Below are positions 10,494-19,154 of a stretch of 19,385 bases of DNA, one piece after another. The notes below the pieces were generated by a model. It was not told where the DNA came from. It saw only the letters and a program-made list of their open reading frames with translations, and searched no databases. Origin of the DNA: CAYFMS01 sp964491425. GTDB lineage: Bacteria > Patescibacteriota > Patescibacteriia > UBA9934. Numbering within the stretch: position 1 is the first letter of the stretch; the number at the start of each line of letters is the position of its first letter. The translations under genes and the position numbers were made by a program. The stretch lies in NCBI GenBank assembly GCA_964491425.1, contig CAZBFR010000010.1, positions 1 through 19,385 of the forward strand, in the 5' to 3' direction.

Positions 10494-13274
10494 CTACCCC
10501 TTCCTCGCATTTAGCGCCGATTTTAAATACTGGCCCGTGTGGGTTTTCTTTTTTGCGAGATCTTTTGGAGCGCCTTCACCAACAACGCGACCGCCTTTCG
10601 CGCCCCCCTCCGGACCCATGTCGATCACCCAATCCGACGCGAGCATCACGTCGACGTTATGCTCAATGACTAAAATTGTATTGCCCTTATCGACAAGCGC
10701 GTGGAGGACCTGAAGAAGGCGGGCGATATCTTCGAAATGAAGTCCGGTTGTCGGCTCGTCGAGAATATAGAGCGTACTTCCCGTTCCGCGACGCGAAAGT
10801 TCCGTCGCGAGTTTAACGCGTTGCGCCTCTCCGCCAGATAGTGTCGTCGCGCTTTGGCCAAGTTTTAAATACCCGAGACCGACCTCGTAAAGAACGTTGA
10901 GTTTTTCATAGATCGCCGACTTGTCCGAGAAGAACCGGCGCGCTTCGTCGATTGTCATCGCAAGAACATCCGCAATCGACTTCCCGCGATAGCGCACCTC
11001 GAGCACCTCCCCCTGATACCTCGTCCCCGCACACTCCGAACAATCCGCAAAGACGTCCGGCATAAATTGCATCTCGATCCGAATTTGTCCGTCGCCCGAG
11101 CAGGCCTCACACCGTCCACCACCCTTTACGTTAAAACTAAACTTCCCGGCGTCGTATCCTCGAATTTTCGCCTCCGTTACCTCGGTAAACAAATCACGAA
11201 TCGCGGTAAACACCCCCGTGTAGGTCGCCGGGTTCGACCTCGGCGTTCGCCCGATCGGAGACTGGTCCATCGCAACGACCTTATCGATATGCTCAAAGCC
11301 CCTAATCCCCTTATGTGCCCCCGGATACGCTTTTGCACGATAAAAATGTTGTGCGAGCGCCCGACTCAAAATGTCCAAAATCAATGTCGACTTCCCCGAC
11401 CCCGAAACCCCGGTAACACACACAAATTTTCCAAGCGGAATCGCAAGATCAACTTTTTGTAGGTTATGCTCTGTCGCCCCAAGAATTTTTATCGCCTTTC
11501 CGTTCCCTTTGCGAACGGATTTTGGAATTGGTACGCGCTTTTTTCCGGAAAGGTATTGGCCCGTAAGCGAATCTTTTGATTTTTTTAGTTCGTTTGGCGT
11601 CCCTTCGGCAACAATCTGTCCTCCGAAAGCCCCCGCCCCCGGACCAATGTCAACGACATAATCCGCAGAAGCGATCATCTCCTCGTCGTGCTCAACAACG
11701 ATAACGGTATTTCCGAGGTTGCGAAGCGAACGGATCGTATCGATTAGTTGGCGGTTGTCCCGAGGATGAAGCCCGATCGAAGGCTCGTCGAGAATATAAA
11801 TCATCCCCGAAAGCGACGAACCAAGTTGCGTCGCAAGACGCATCCGTTGCGCCTCCCCTCCCGACAAACTCATGGCGCTGCGATCAAGCGTCAAATATCC
11901 AAGCCCGACGTCGATCAAGTGCCGTACCCGCTCCTCAATCTCTTTCGCAACCCGCTCGACAATCTCAAGATCAACGTTTTTCATCACCTTTTTCATTTTC
12001 GTAAACGCAAGTGGAACGTCTGCAATCGGAAGTGCCGTAACGTCCGAGATGCTCATCCCGGCAATATGAAACAATAATACCTCTGGTCGTAACCGACGCC
12101 CCTCACAACTTGGACAAACCATATTGCGCATAAACGCCTCGAGCTCACGCCGAACGTAATCGCTTGTCGAAGTCTTGTACCTTTCCTCAAGGAGCGCAAG
12201 CACCCCCTTAAACGCGCCCTCGCCATGCCAAAAACGTTTTAGCTCCTGCTTTGTAAAACTCGCGACCGGCTTTCGCGCGCTAAGCCCCGCAACTTCGAGC
12301 TCCTTTAAAACGGAGGACCCCGACCCGCTTAAACGACTCCATGGTTTAATCGCCCCCTCTAAAACCGAAAGCTTTGGATTTGTCATTACAAGCTCCGGCT
12401 CAAAGACAAGCTTCATCCCAAGTCCCGTACAGTCTTTACAGGCTCCCTTAACGGCATTAAACGAAAAAAGTCGAGGATCGGGTTCGGGAACCTGCACCTC
12501 CGTTGAGAGGCGGTAGCCAAGAACCATTTCCTCTTCGTCCCCTGTATCGTCGCGATACACGAGAAGTCGATTCCCGGTAAGTTCGAGCGCCTTGGTAAGC
12601 GTTCGGGTTAAAACACTCTCGTCGATCCCCTCTCCTTGAACGAATCGAACAACAACAAATGCGATCGTGTGCTCCTTCGACTTAAGCTTTCGCACCGCGA
12701 GCGCTTCGTCGATCTCCATCTCTATCTCGTCGTACCGAACCTCTTTATATCCTTCATTTTTCCCCAAAAGAAACACTTGTTGAAACTCCCCCTTCTTTTT
12801 CTCAACCATTGGTGCGTAAATCGCGACATCCCCTTTTTTTACAAGGGTCCGAATTTTTTCTACGAGGTCCGCAACCGTTACCTTCTCTAACACCTTGTCC
12901 GTCTTTGGATCGACCGGCTCCGCTACGCGCGCGAAAAGTACGCGTAAGAAATCGTAAATCTCCGTAACGGTTCCAACGGTCGACCGAGGATTATGCGAAG
13001 ATGATTTTTGATCGATTGCAACCGTCGGGGAGAGTCCATCGATCGAATCGACGTCAGGCTTATCTTGTAGTTCAAGAAATTGTCGCGCATAAGAGGAAAG
13101 GGATTCCATGTAGCGACGTTGCCCCTCCGCGTAAATCGTATCAAACGCGAGAGACGATTTTCCCGATCCCGAAAGTCCCGTAACAACAATAAGTTTATCT
13201 TTCGGAAGATCGATGTTGATATTTTTAAGGTTGTGCGTTCGCGCTCCGCGAATCGAAAGAACTGGTGATTTCAT
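10494..13274 (-). CDS. uvrA: excinuclease ABC subunit A
   Basis: Damage-recognition ATPase of nucleotide excision repair, loading UvrB at lesions. It has 926 residues, close to the usual 940. Two ABC modules are present in order: Walker A GLSGSGKSS at 33-41, signature LSGGEAQRMRLA with ILDEPSIGLHP, then GVSGSGKST, LSGGEAQRVKLA and ILDEPTTGLHF. The C-terminal zinc finger is intact (CEAC-19-CSEC), as is the single CPSC motif. The first zinc module is incomplete: only C279KDC282 remains, and its partner CxxC before EPDPRLFSFN is replaced by non-Cys residues; the early CP motif after FARVAEP is also missing. The ATG at 13274 has no Shine-Dalgarno sequence. The gene follows the pilin-domain gene on the same strand at 55 bases. 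uvrB and uvrC are not in the window. Confidence 0.97.
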   Translation of the reverse strand: MKSPVLSIRGARTHNLKNINIDLPKDKLIVVTGLSGSGKSSLAFDTIYAEGQRRYMESLSSYARQFLELQDKPDVDSIDGLSPTVAIDQKSSSHNPRSTVGTVTEIYDFLRVLFARVAEPVDPKTDKVLEKVTVADLVEKIRTLVKKGDVAIYAPMVEKKKGEFQQVFLLGKNEGYKEVRYDEIEMEIDEALAVRKLKSKEHTIAFVVVRFVQGEGIDESVLTRTLTKALELTGNRLLVYRDDTGDEEEMVLGYRLSTEVQVPEPDPRLFSFNAVKGACKDCTGLGMKLVFEPELVMTNPKLSVLEGAIKPWSRLSGSGSSVLKELEVAGLSARKPVASFTKQELKRFWHGEGAFKGVLALLEERYKTSTSDYVRRELEAFMRNMVCPSCEGRRLRPEVLLFHIAGMSISDVTALPIADVPLAFTKMKKVMKNVDLEIVERVAKEIEERVRHLIDVGLGYLTLDRSAMSLSGGEAQRMRLATQLGSSLSGMIYILDEPSIGLHPRDNRQLIDTIRSLRNLGNTVIVVEHDEEMIASADYVVDIGPGAGAFGGQIVAEGTPNELKKSKDSLTGQYLSGKKRVPIPKSVRKGNGKAIKILGATEHNLQKVDLAIPLGKFVCVTGVSGSGKSTLILDILSRALAQHFYRAKAYPGAHKGIRGFEHIDKVVAMDQSPIGRTPRSNPATYTGVFTAIRDLFTEVTEAKIRGYDAGKFSFNVKGGGRCEACSGDGQIRIEMQFMPDVFADCSECAGTRYQGEVLEVRYRGKSIADVLAMTIDEARRFFSDKSAIYEKLNVLYEVGLGYLKLGQSATTLSGGEAQRVKLATELSRRGTGSTLYILDEPTTGLHFEDIARLLQVLHALVDKGNTILVIEHNVDVMLASDWVIDMGPEGGAKGGRVVGEGAPKDLAKKKTHTGQYLKSALNARKG

Positions 13275-13329
13275 GTACGTCGTCTATTTAACGAGGCGAG
13301 CGTAGCACAAAACACCCTCCCTCTCAAGA

Positions 13330-15015
13330 CTACCAAAGCACCTTGTATTCCATCGGCTGTCCGTTTTCATCCGTAACCGAAATTTTCGATCGGTGCCAAA
13401 TTTCTAATCCGTTTTCCGTAAGAGCGTTAACGATACGAGAAGGCGACCAAGAAACATCAACATCATTAATAATATTTGAGATATTGCGCATGTCGTTTGC
13501 GTACTCAGAGTTTACGCAATCAGCTCGCCCGGAGTTCACGAGAAACTCTTCACAAACACCAAAGAGCCACCCAAGAGTTCCACCACAAATTTCCTCCGAA
13601 ACTTCTGCGGAAGCGATGTAGGTGTCACACGTCTCTCCCGGTGGAGCGAAGCCGCACGGATCGTCGGAGCAGACACGGTCGAGCAATGGGAAAGCAAAAT
13701 TATCTCCAGACAAGTCATCGACCTGATAGCTAAACTGTTCACGCAAATATCCGGTCGTCGCGTAGGCTAAATCATAAGCTCGACAACCCACAGCCCCTTC
13801 TTCGGACGCGCGATTTCTTAAAAGATCACAACTAAGCGTGTAGTCATTTACGGTATTTGGGTAGGTGATCTCGTAACAACCACGCGCCTGAGATCCAACG
13901 GCGATCGACGGTGGATTAAAGTATTGGCAATACAAGTGTTGCCTCGCTCCTTGTGCCGCGTTCGCGTCGTCACGCATCGCGGTCTCGATAAGTCCACACT
14001 GCGAGGACGGAACCTGCGTCGAGGTTTCCACGCTCGCTCCTACACCTGCCGTTCCGACCTGCGTATCAAACGGAACCGTGTATTGCTCGGAACAACGCTG
14101 GCAGGAGTATTCCTCGGGTGAATCAATAGTTGGAGCACAATATTCAAAATTATTTTCACAGTGTCTGAACATGCACACGTCATTTACCCTTACCTGACTC
14201 GCAAGATTATTTGGAACACCATCGGTAGAAACGGCAATTCCTCTACTTCCACAATTTCCTGATCCAGAAACCTGACCAACTTCGATCCCGATTCGAATCC
14301 AGGCGTCACAATCATCCTTAAGGGCTAAATCCACCGGCGCAAGCTTCGGCGTCTTTAGCGCGCCAATCTCCATCGTTCGAGGATCGATTAATGTTCCGAT
14401 CGCAACTGCGGACAAAAGAAGAACCATCCCAAGAATTGCGTTCGTCATCATTTCCTTTGCCCCCGAAATACTCCCCTCGTTTCCGCCCGCAAGCAGCCAT
14501 CGAAATCCCGCAATGGTAAAAACGATAACGCAAATAAATGCACCAAGACCGATTAGCCACTGATAAATTGCAACGATATAGGTTCCGATATCTGTCACCT
14601 CGGTTAATCCAGCGATGGGAACAGAAAGCCTTGTCGAATACTTCCCCGCGCCCTGCGGAGCGTAACAGTGGCCACGACCCGGAAGACAGGTGGATTCTTG
14701 TCCACCCCAGACCGAAGGAATTTTCTCACCTTTTGGATTTGTTTCCGTATCGGCTTCACATTGCTCCTTTGTATAGCAAAGACGGCTATACTCCGGAGAC
14801 ATTGTTACATCGGTATAGCACCCAAGCATTCTCACCTCCTCTTGTTTGCAACTTGTGGAGCAAAGCGCTGGACTCGCTTTTTCACCGTGATAATCCGCCC
14901 CTTCTTCCGTCTTACAGTAACAAACGCAATTGCCCTTCTCGAGCGCAAAAGCCGGGGTTAGAAATGCCCCGAAGACAAGAAAGAAACAGGCTCCAAGGGT
15001 TAATAAAAACTTCAT
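13330..15015 (-). CDS. large Cys-rich secreted protein with T4SS-pilin-like two-helix segment
   Basis: A protein of 561 residues. Signal peptide at 1-24 (cleavage likely after AFA), a Cys-rich segment at 28-120 (CVCYC, CSTSC), then two membrane helices at about 145-170 and 188-210 around GGNEGSISGAKEMM. The pattern IGTYIVAIYQWLIGLGA...AGFRWLLAGGN...AKEMMTNAILGMVLLLSAVAIGTLIDP is that of VirB2/TrbC-like pilins as found in Patescibacteria. Beyond it is an outside domain of about 350 residues. The whole chain has about 29 cysteines, nearly all outside the membrane, implying heavy disulfide bonding. Typical pilins of this type are around 100-150 residues, so this is a fusion or a surface protein that borrows the pilin module. 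The ATG lies 6 bases after an extended -10 box (leaderless). Divergent from secG. Confidence 0.75.
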   Translation of the reverse strand: MKFLLTLGACFFLVFGAFLTPAFALEKGNCVCYCKTEEGADYHGEKASPALCSTSCKQEEVRMLGCYTDVTMSPEYSRLCYTKEQCEADTETNPKGEKIPSVWGGQESTCLPGRGHCYAPQGAGKYSTRLSVPIAGLTEVTDIGTYIVAIYQWLIGLGAFICVIVFTIAGFRWLLAGGNEGSISGAKEMMTNAILGMVLLLSAVAIGTLIDPRTMEIGALKTPKLAPVDLALKDDCDAWIRIGIEVGQVSGSGNCGSRGIAVSTDGVPNNLASQVRVNDVCMFRHCENNFEYCAPTIDSPEEYSCQRCSEQYTVPFDTQVGTAGVGASVETSTQVPSSQCGLIETAMRDDANAAQGARQHLYCQYFNPPSIAVGSQARGCYEITYPNTVNDYTLSCDLLRNRASEEGAVGCRAYDLAYATTGYLREQFSYQVDDLSGDNFAFPLLDRVCSDDPCGFAPPGETCDTYIASAEVSEEICGGTLGWLFGVCEEFLVNSGRADCVNSEYANDMRNISNIINDVDVSWSPSRIVNALTENGLEIWHRSKISVTDENGQPMEYKVLW

Positions 15016-15021
15016 GCCATT

Positions 15022-15030
15022 ATTCTAGCA
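15022..15030 (-). promoter_or_regulatory. extended -10 promoter of the pilin-domain gene, leaderless
   Basis: Minus-strand TGCTAGAAT (15030-15022) ends 6 bases before the ATG, so the expected start of transcription is the A of the ATG itself. No -35 box is evident. Confidence 0.6.
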
Positions 15031-15045
15031 TTTTTCCGCTTTTGG

Positions 15046-15074
15046 TTGACGGAATCATCCCCACCTGATAGGCT
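15046..15074 (+). promoter_or_regulatory. promoter of secG
   Basis: TTGACG (15046-15051), a 17-base spacer and TAGGCT (15069-15074), with 9 bases to the ATG, again near leaderless. It is back to back with the promoter of the pilin-domain gene. Confidence 0.6.
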
Positions 15075-15083
15075 TTGACTACT

Positions 15084-15296
15084 ATGGCGATTACGATTTT
15101 ACAGGCCATCTTTGGAGCTCTCCTTATTAGCTCCATCCTTCTTCAAGCCCGCGGAGCGGGACTCGGAGCCGGATTTGGCGGAGATGGAAACGTCTTCCGA
15201 ACAAAACGGGGTATCGAAAAACGATTGGTAACCTTTACTATTGCCTGCGCAATCCTCTTCCTCGGACTTTCGCTCGCAAACGTGCTCTACAACTAG
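15084..15296 (+). CDS. secG: preprotein translocase subunit SecG
   Basis: Small membrane subunit of the SecYEG channel that assists SecA-driven export. It has 70 residues with two helices, at about 2-20 (ITILQAIFGALLISSILLQ) and 47-68 (LVTFTIACAILFLGLSLANVLY). Between them lies the Gly-rich loop ARGAGLGAGFGGDGNVFRTKRGIEK, the family hallmark (GLGxxFGG...FxxxRG). The start at ATG 15084 was taken over a TTG at 15075 because the TTG would be at or before the transcription start. It precedes the solute-binding protein gene by 39 bases on the same strand and is probably co-transcribed with it. Confidence 0.9.
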   Translation: MAITILQAIFGALLISSILLQARGAGLGAGFGGDGNVFRTKRGIEKRLVTFTIACAILFLGLSLANVLYN

Positions 15297-15335
15297 AACA
15301 CTCCATGTCGTCTATACGACTTTACTTTACAACCT

Positions 15336-17177
15336 ATGTTTCAACGATTGCGCATGATCCTTCGCGCCTTGTTTCGTTTTCCCTCAGAGCAACAAGCTAA
15401 ACGCCGCCTCGCGCTCGACCAGGTGCTCGCGGTGCGAAAATCGAACTGGATTCCGCGCCTAAGACAATGGCGCTACCTTCCACGACTTCTTTCAAAAGGA
15501 GAAAAGCGTCTCGTTGCGGTCGGCCTTCTTCTCGTTGTCGTTTCCGGAACGATTCTTGGATATCAAACATTCTTTAGAAACCCGATTCTTACACCGGCCG
15601 TTGGTGGCGACTACACGGAAGGAGTGATCGGATCCCCACAATTTATTAATCCGCTCTACGCCGTTTCAAGCGACGTCGATAGCGATTTTACCGCGCTTGT
15701 GTTTTCAGGACTTATGCGTTTTGACACGGCGCAGGGCCTTGGCGCCGACCTCGCTTCGAGTTACACGGTAAGCGAGGACGGAAAAGTATACGACTTTACT
15801 CTTCGAGACGACGCGTACTTTCACGATGGAAAACCCGTAACCGCCGCCGACGTCCTCTTTACGTTTAACGCAATCCAAAACCCGGATTACAATTCCCCAC
15901 TTTCTAAAATCTTTAACGATGTAACAATCGAGCAAACCGGAGATATAACGATCCGATTTACGCTAGACGAACCGTTTGCACCGTTTCTTTCCTACCTTAC
16001 AGTCGGGATTTTGCCGTCTCATATTTGGTCCGGGATCGCGCCGGTTTCCGCACTCACAACAGCCCTTAACCAAAAACCGATTGGGTCCGGTCCCTTCGTC
16101 TTCGAAAAACTTCGTAAAGACACAAACGGAAAGGTTCACAGCTACGAATTTAAACGCCATAACCGCTACCACCTTGGAACGGTCTATATCGAGCACCTCG
16201 AATTTAAGTTTTACGCGTCGCAACTAGAGGCGACGGAAGCGCTTCGTAACGGTAATGTTCAAGGTCTCGCTTATCTTCCCGCGCTCGACGCTCCCGGATT
16301 CCAAAAAAATAACGCGATTACAATCGCAACTCCATCCATTCCGCAATACACGGCTCTTTTCTTCAACCAGAAGAAAAACTCAATGCTCGCGGACAAAACA
16401 ATCCGAACCGCGCTCGCGAACGCAACAAATAAAGACGCAATTATTAGCACGGCGCTTAACGGGTATGCGAAACCGGCAAACAGCTTCATTCTCGAAAACA
16501 TGATCGGCTATACGCCAGACCTCGTAACGCCGACCTACAACCTCGAAACCGCTTCGGCCCTATTCGCCGAAAAAGGCTGGACGCTCACGGACGGAAATCC
16601 ATACCGCGTCAAAGGAACGGACACGCTTAAATTTGTTATTACAACCGTCAACGTTCCCGAACTTACAAGCGTCGCCGAGGAAATTAAGAAGCAGTGGGCA
16701 CTCGCCGGCGTAGAAGTTGTTGTTAACCCGGTAAGTAGCCTTGATCTTCAAACATCTATTCTCAAGGAAAGAAACTACGAAATCCTTCTCTCGGGAGAAC
16801 TCTACGGGTTTGACGCGGATCCGTACGCGTTCTGGCATTCTTCACAAACAACACATCCAAACCTTAACCTCGCACAATTTGCGAATCGCGAGGCCGACAC
16901 CTCGATTGAAAAAGGACGTACAGCTACGTCAACCGAAGCGCGCGCGGAGGCCTATAAAAAGCTCCAGGAAATCGTTGCAAACGAAGTCCCGGCCGTCTTT
17001 CTCTATCAACCGTTTTATACGTATCCACACAGTTCGAAAATCACCACGCCAAACCTTGAACACATCGGCTCCCCTTCGAATCGCTTCGGAAATATTTTCG
17101 AGTGGTATATGAAAACAAAACGTTCATTTTTTAAGCAAGCATCGACTCCCGTCGTTGACGCGCCGACCGCTTTATGA
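15336..17177 (+). CDS. family-5 extracellular solute-binding protein, membrane anchored
   Basis: Predicted binding component of a peptide-type (DppA/OppA-like) ABC transporter, 613 residues. A basic cytoplasmic stretch of about 55 residues leads into one membrane helix (58-77, RLVAVGLLLVVVSGTILGYQ); there is no lipobox, so it is held by this anchor. The family-5 opening GVIGSPQFINPLYA...VFSGLMRFD is followed by LRDDAYFHDGKPVTAADVLFTFN, IGSGPFVF and FFNQKKNSMLADKTIRTALANATNKDAII in the expected order, and VANEVPAVFLYQPFYTYPHS lies near the end. No permease or ATPase genes are adjacent, so the substrate is open. The 3' end contains the promoter of the RNase J gene. Confidence 0.9.
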   Translation: MFQRLRMILRALFRFPSEQQAKRRLALDQVLAVRKSNWIPRLRQWRYLPRLLSKGEKRLVAVGLLLVVVSGTILGYQTFFRNPILTPAVGGDYTEGVIGSPQFINPLYAVSSDVDSDFTALVFSGLMRFDTAQGLGADLASSYTVSEDGKVYDFTLRDDAYFHDGKPVTAADVLFTFNAIQNPDYNSPLSKIFNDVTIEQTGDITIRFTLDEPFAPFLSYLTVGILPSHIWSGIAPVSALTTALNQKPIGSGPFVFEKLRKDTNGKVHSYEFKRHNRYHLGTVYIEHLEFKFYASQLEATEALRNGNVQGLAYLPALDAPGFQKNNAITIATPSIPQYTALFFNQKKNSMLADKTIRTALANATNKDAIISTALNGYAKPANSFILENMIGYTPDLVTPTYNLETASALFAEKGWTLTDGNPYRVKGTDTLKFVITTVNVPELTSVAEEIKKQWALAGVEVVVNPVSSLDLQTSILKERNYEILLSGELYGFDADPYAFWHSSQTTHPNLNLAQFANREADTSIEKGRTATSTEARAEAYKKLQEIVANEVPAVFLYQPFYTYPHSSKITTPNLEHIGSPSNRFGNIFEWYMKTKRSFFKQASTPVVDAPTAL

Positions 17178-17183
17178 TACAAT
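17155..17183 (+). promoter_or_regulatory. promoter of rnj inside the end of the SBP gene
   Basis: TTGACG (17155-17160), a 17-base spacer and TACAAT (17178-17183). Transcription should start near 17190, giving a leader of about 98 bases, the longest of any gene in the window. The leader is AT-rich and includes TTGTT-CAC-AACAA but no Shine-Dalgarno sequence near the ATG. Confidence 0.65.
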
Positions 17184-17287
17184 GACCCCTTGATTGTCCG
17201 AGGAAATTAGTTGCCTGTTTTTGTTCACAACAAAGTCACACAAGTTGTTTTCTCATCTAATTTTTAACCAGTAGAAAACGAAAAATT

Positions 17288-19093
17288 ATGGATACACGTC
17301 CACCAATTAAGCGACGGCCGCAAATGAGCCGTCGTGGACCTATGCGTCGCTCAACAGGGCCTCGCAAATTTACTCACGCTCCGGAACCGAAAATGACCCG
17401 AACCTTCTCTTCCCCCACGGGTGAGACCGTACGCGTTATTGTTCTTGGAGGACTCGAAGAAGTCGGTCGAAACTGTACACTTATTGAGTATAAAAATGAC
17501 ATCATTTTTATCGACATGGGACTTCAGTTTCCTGAAGAAGGCATGCCGGGAGTCGACTACATCATCCCTAACATGAGCTACGTTAAGGGAAAGGAAAAGA
17601 ACGTGCGCGGAGTCATTATCACCCACGGTCACTACGACCACATCGGTGCGATCCCGCACGTCGTTCCACGAATCGGAAACCCTCCGGTTTACGCCCTTCC
17701 GATGGCCGCCGGAATTATTAAGCGCCGACAAGAGGATTTTAAATCCTCAAACGTGACGATTAAGCCGATTACAATCGAATCTGAGCTTCAACTCGGCGTC
17801 TTCAAAGTTCACTTCTTCCACATCAACCACAACATCCCGGATTCTGCCGGAATCGTGATCGAAACACCGGCCGGAATTATTTGTCACACCGGAGACTGGA
17901 AGTTCGATTACCACCCGGTTGGAACCGTTCCTGCGGACTTTGGAAAGATCGCGCGCCTTGGAGAGCGTGGAGTTACCCTTCTTATGGGCGACTCAACAAA
18001 CTCCGACCGCGAGGGACAACAGGTTTCGGAAGCGGTTATCGGACGCGAGCTCGAGAACTTAATCGAAAAAGCTCCAGGACGGATTATCGTCGGAACATTC
18101 GCGTCGCTTTTGTCGCGCGTTAAGCAGATTATGGAAATCTCCGAGGCGAACGGCCGAAAGGTCGCGCTCGACGGATATTCGATGAAGACGAACGTTGAGA
18201 TCGCGCGCGAACTCGGGTTTATCAAAGTCAACACGAATACCGTTATTCCAATGGAAAGCGTAAACAAATATCCGGATGAAAAAATCACGGTTATTTGTAC
18301 GGGAGCACAAGGCGAAAAACGCGCTGCCCTTTCGCGCATCGCAAACGACGAGCACCGATTTATCAAGGTCAATAAAAACGATACGATCGTCTTCTCTTCC
18401 TCGGTTATTCCGGGAAACGAAGCGAGCGTGCAAAAAATTAAGGACATCTTCTACCGAAAGCGCGCACGCGTAATCCATAAAGATATTATGGACGTCCACG
18501 CCGGAGGACATGCTAAGAAAGAGGACATTAAGCTTATGCTTGCCCTCTTCCGCCCGAAGTACTACATGCCAATCGAAGGAAATCACTTCCTTCTTCGTGA
18601 AAATGAAATGGTTGCCCTCTCCGTCGGCTACAAAGAAGAAAACGTCTTTGTTGCGGATAATGGACAGGTACTTGAACTTGGAAAAGACGCGAAGGGACAA
18701 TCCGTTGCGAAGCTTACGAAAGAGAAAGTTCCATCCGACTACGTCTTCGTTGACGGACTCGGAGTCGGAGACGTTTCAGAAATCGTTCTTCGCGATCGCG
18801 TTGCGCTCGCCGACGACGGAATCGTTGTCGTAATCGCGCAAATCGCAAAGAAAACCGGAAAGCTTATTTCCGCACCGGATATCGTAAGCCGAGGATTTGT
18901 TCTTATGAAGGACAATATCGAACTTATTAACTCGACGCGTGCAATGATTAAGAAATTAATCGAATCGCATGATCCAAAAGCAGCCGCCGACGCAGACTTT
19001 ATCCGCGGAGCCGTTCGTGACGAAGTAGGTCAATTCCTCTTCCAAAAAACAGAACGCCGACCAATGATCCTCCCGGTAATTCTCGAGGTCTAA
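17288..19093 (+). CDS. rnj: ribonuclease J
   Basis: MBL/beta-CASP RNase with 5'-to-3' exo- and endonuclease activity in mRNA decay and rRNA maturation. It has 601 residues: a basic Arg/Pro-rich extension of about 45, then the MBL domain from VRVIVLGGLEEVGRN. Metal ligands visible are H113, H115, D117 and H118 (THGHYDHIG), H181 (NHNIPDSAG) and D203 (HTGDW). The beta-CASP part shows GDSTNSDREG, TGAQGE and VHAGGHAKKED (H404, H408). The final MBL ligand motif, PxHGE in well-studied enzymes, reads PIEGN at 428-432, so the usual His is Glu430. The C-terminal domain follows (VPSDYVFVDGLGVGDVSEIVLRDR). The start ATG 17288 has no Shine-Dalgarno sequence. The strong family match elsewhere makes the identity secure. 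Confidence 0.95.
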   Translation: MDTRPPIKRRPQMSRRGPMRRSTGPRKFTHAPEPKMTRTFSSPTGETVRVIVLGGLEEVGRNCTLIEYKNDIIFIDMGLQFPEEGMPGVDYIIPNMSYVKGKEKNVRGVIITHGHYDHIGAIPHVVPRIGNPPVYALPMAAGIIKRRQEDFKSSNVTIKPITIESELQLGVFKVHFFHINHNIPDSAGIVIETPAGIICHTGDWKFDYHPVGTVPADFGKIARLGERGVTLLMGDSTNSDREGQQVSEAVIGRELENLIEKAPGRIIVGTFASLLSRVKQIMEISEANGRKVALDGYSMKTNVEIARELGFIKVNTNTVIPMESVNKYPDEKITVICTGAQGEKRAALSRIANDEHRFIKVNKNDTIVFSSSVIPGNEASVQKIKDIFYRKRARVIHKDIMDVHAGGHAKKEDIKLMLALFRPKYYMPIEGNHFLLRENEMVALSVGYKEENVFVADNGQVLELGKDAKGQSVAKLTKEKVPSDYVFVDGLGVGDVSEIVLRDRVALADDGIVVVIAQIAKKTGKLISAPDIVSRGFVLMKDNIELINSTRAMIKKLIESHDPKAAADADFIRGAVRDEVGQFLFQKTERRPMILPVILEV

Positions 19094-19119
19094 GGCGCGA
19101 TCGCAATCCACAGAAACGA

Positions 19120-19148
19120 TTGACACGAGTCATGCAAACTGTTAAAGT
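19120..19148 (+). promoter_or_regulatory. promoter upstream of the tRNA-like element
   Basis: TTGACA (19120-19125), a 17-base spacer and TAAAGT (19143-19148). Start expected near 19155, exactly where the long inverted repeat begins. It is a stable-RNA-like arrangement with no ORF following. Confidence 0.65.
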
Positions 19149-19154
19149 TTAACC

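Noticed and set aside
10421..10669. 82-residue plus-strand frame starting in the palindromes
   Set aside because: It runs antisense into the uvrA 3' end, has low-complexity Pro/Arg composition and has no ribosome site.
4802..13274. Many long plus-strand frames across gyrA and uvrA (for example 4292-5206 and 5231-5839)
   Set aside because: They are antisense shadows, Arg/Ser-rich without family features, while the minus strand encodes full conserved proteins.
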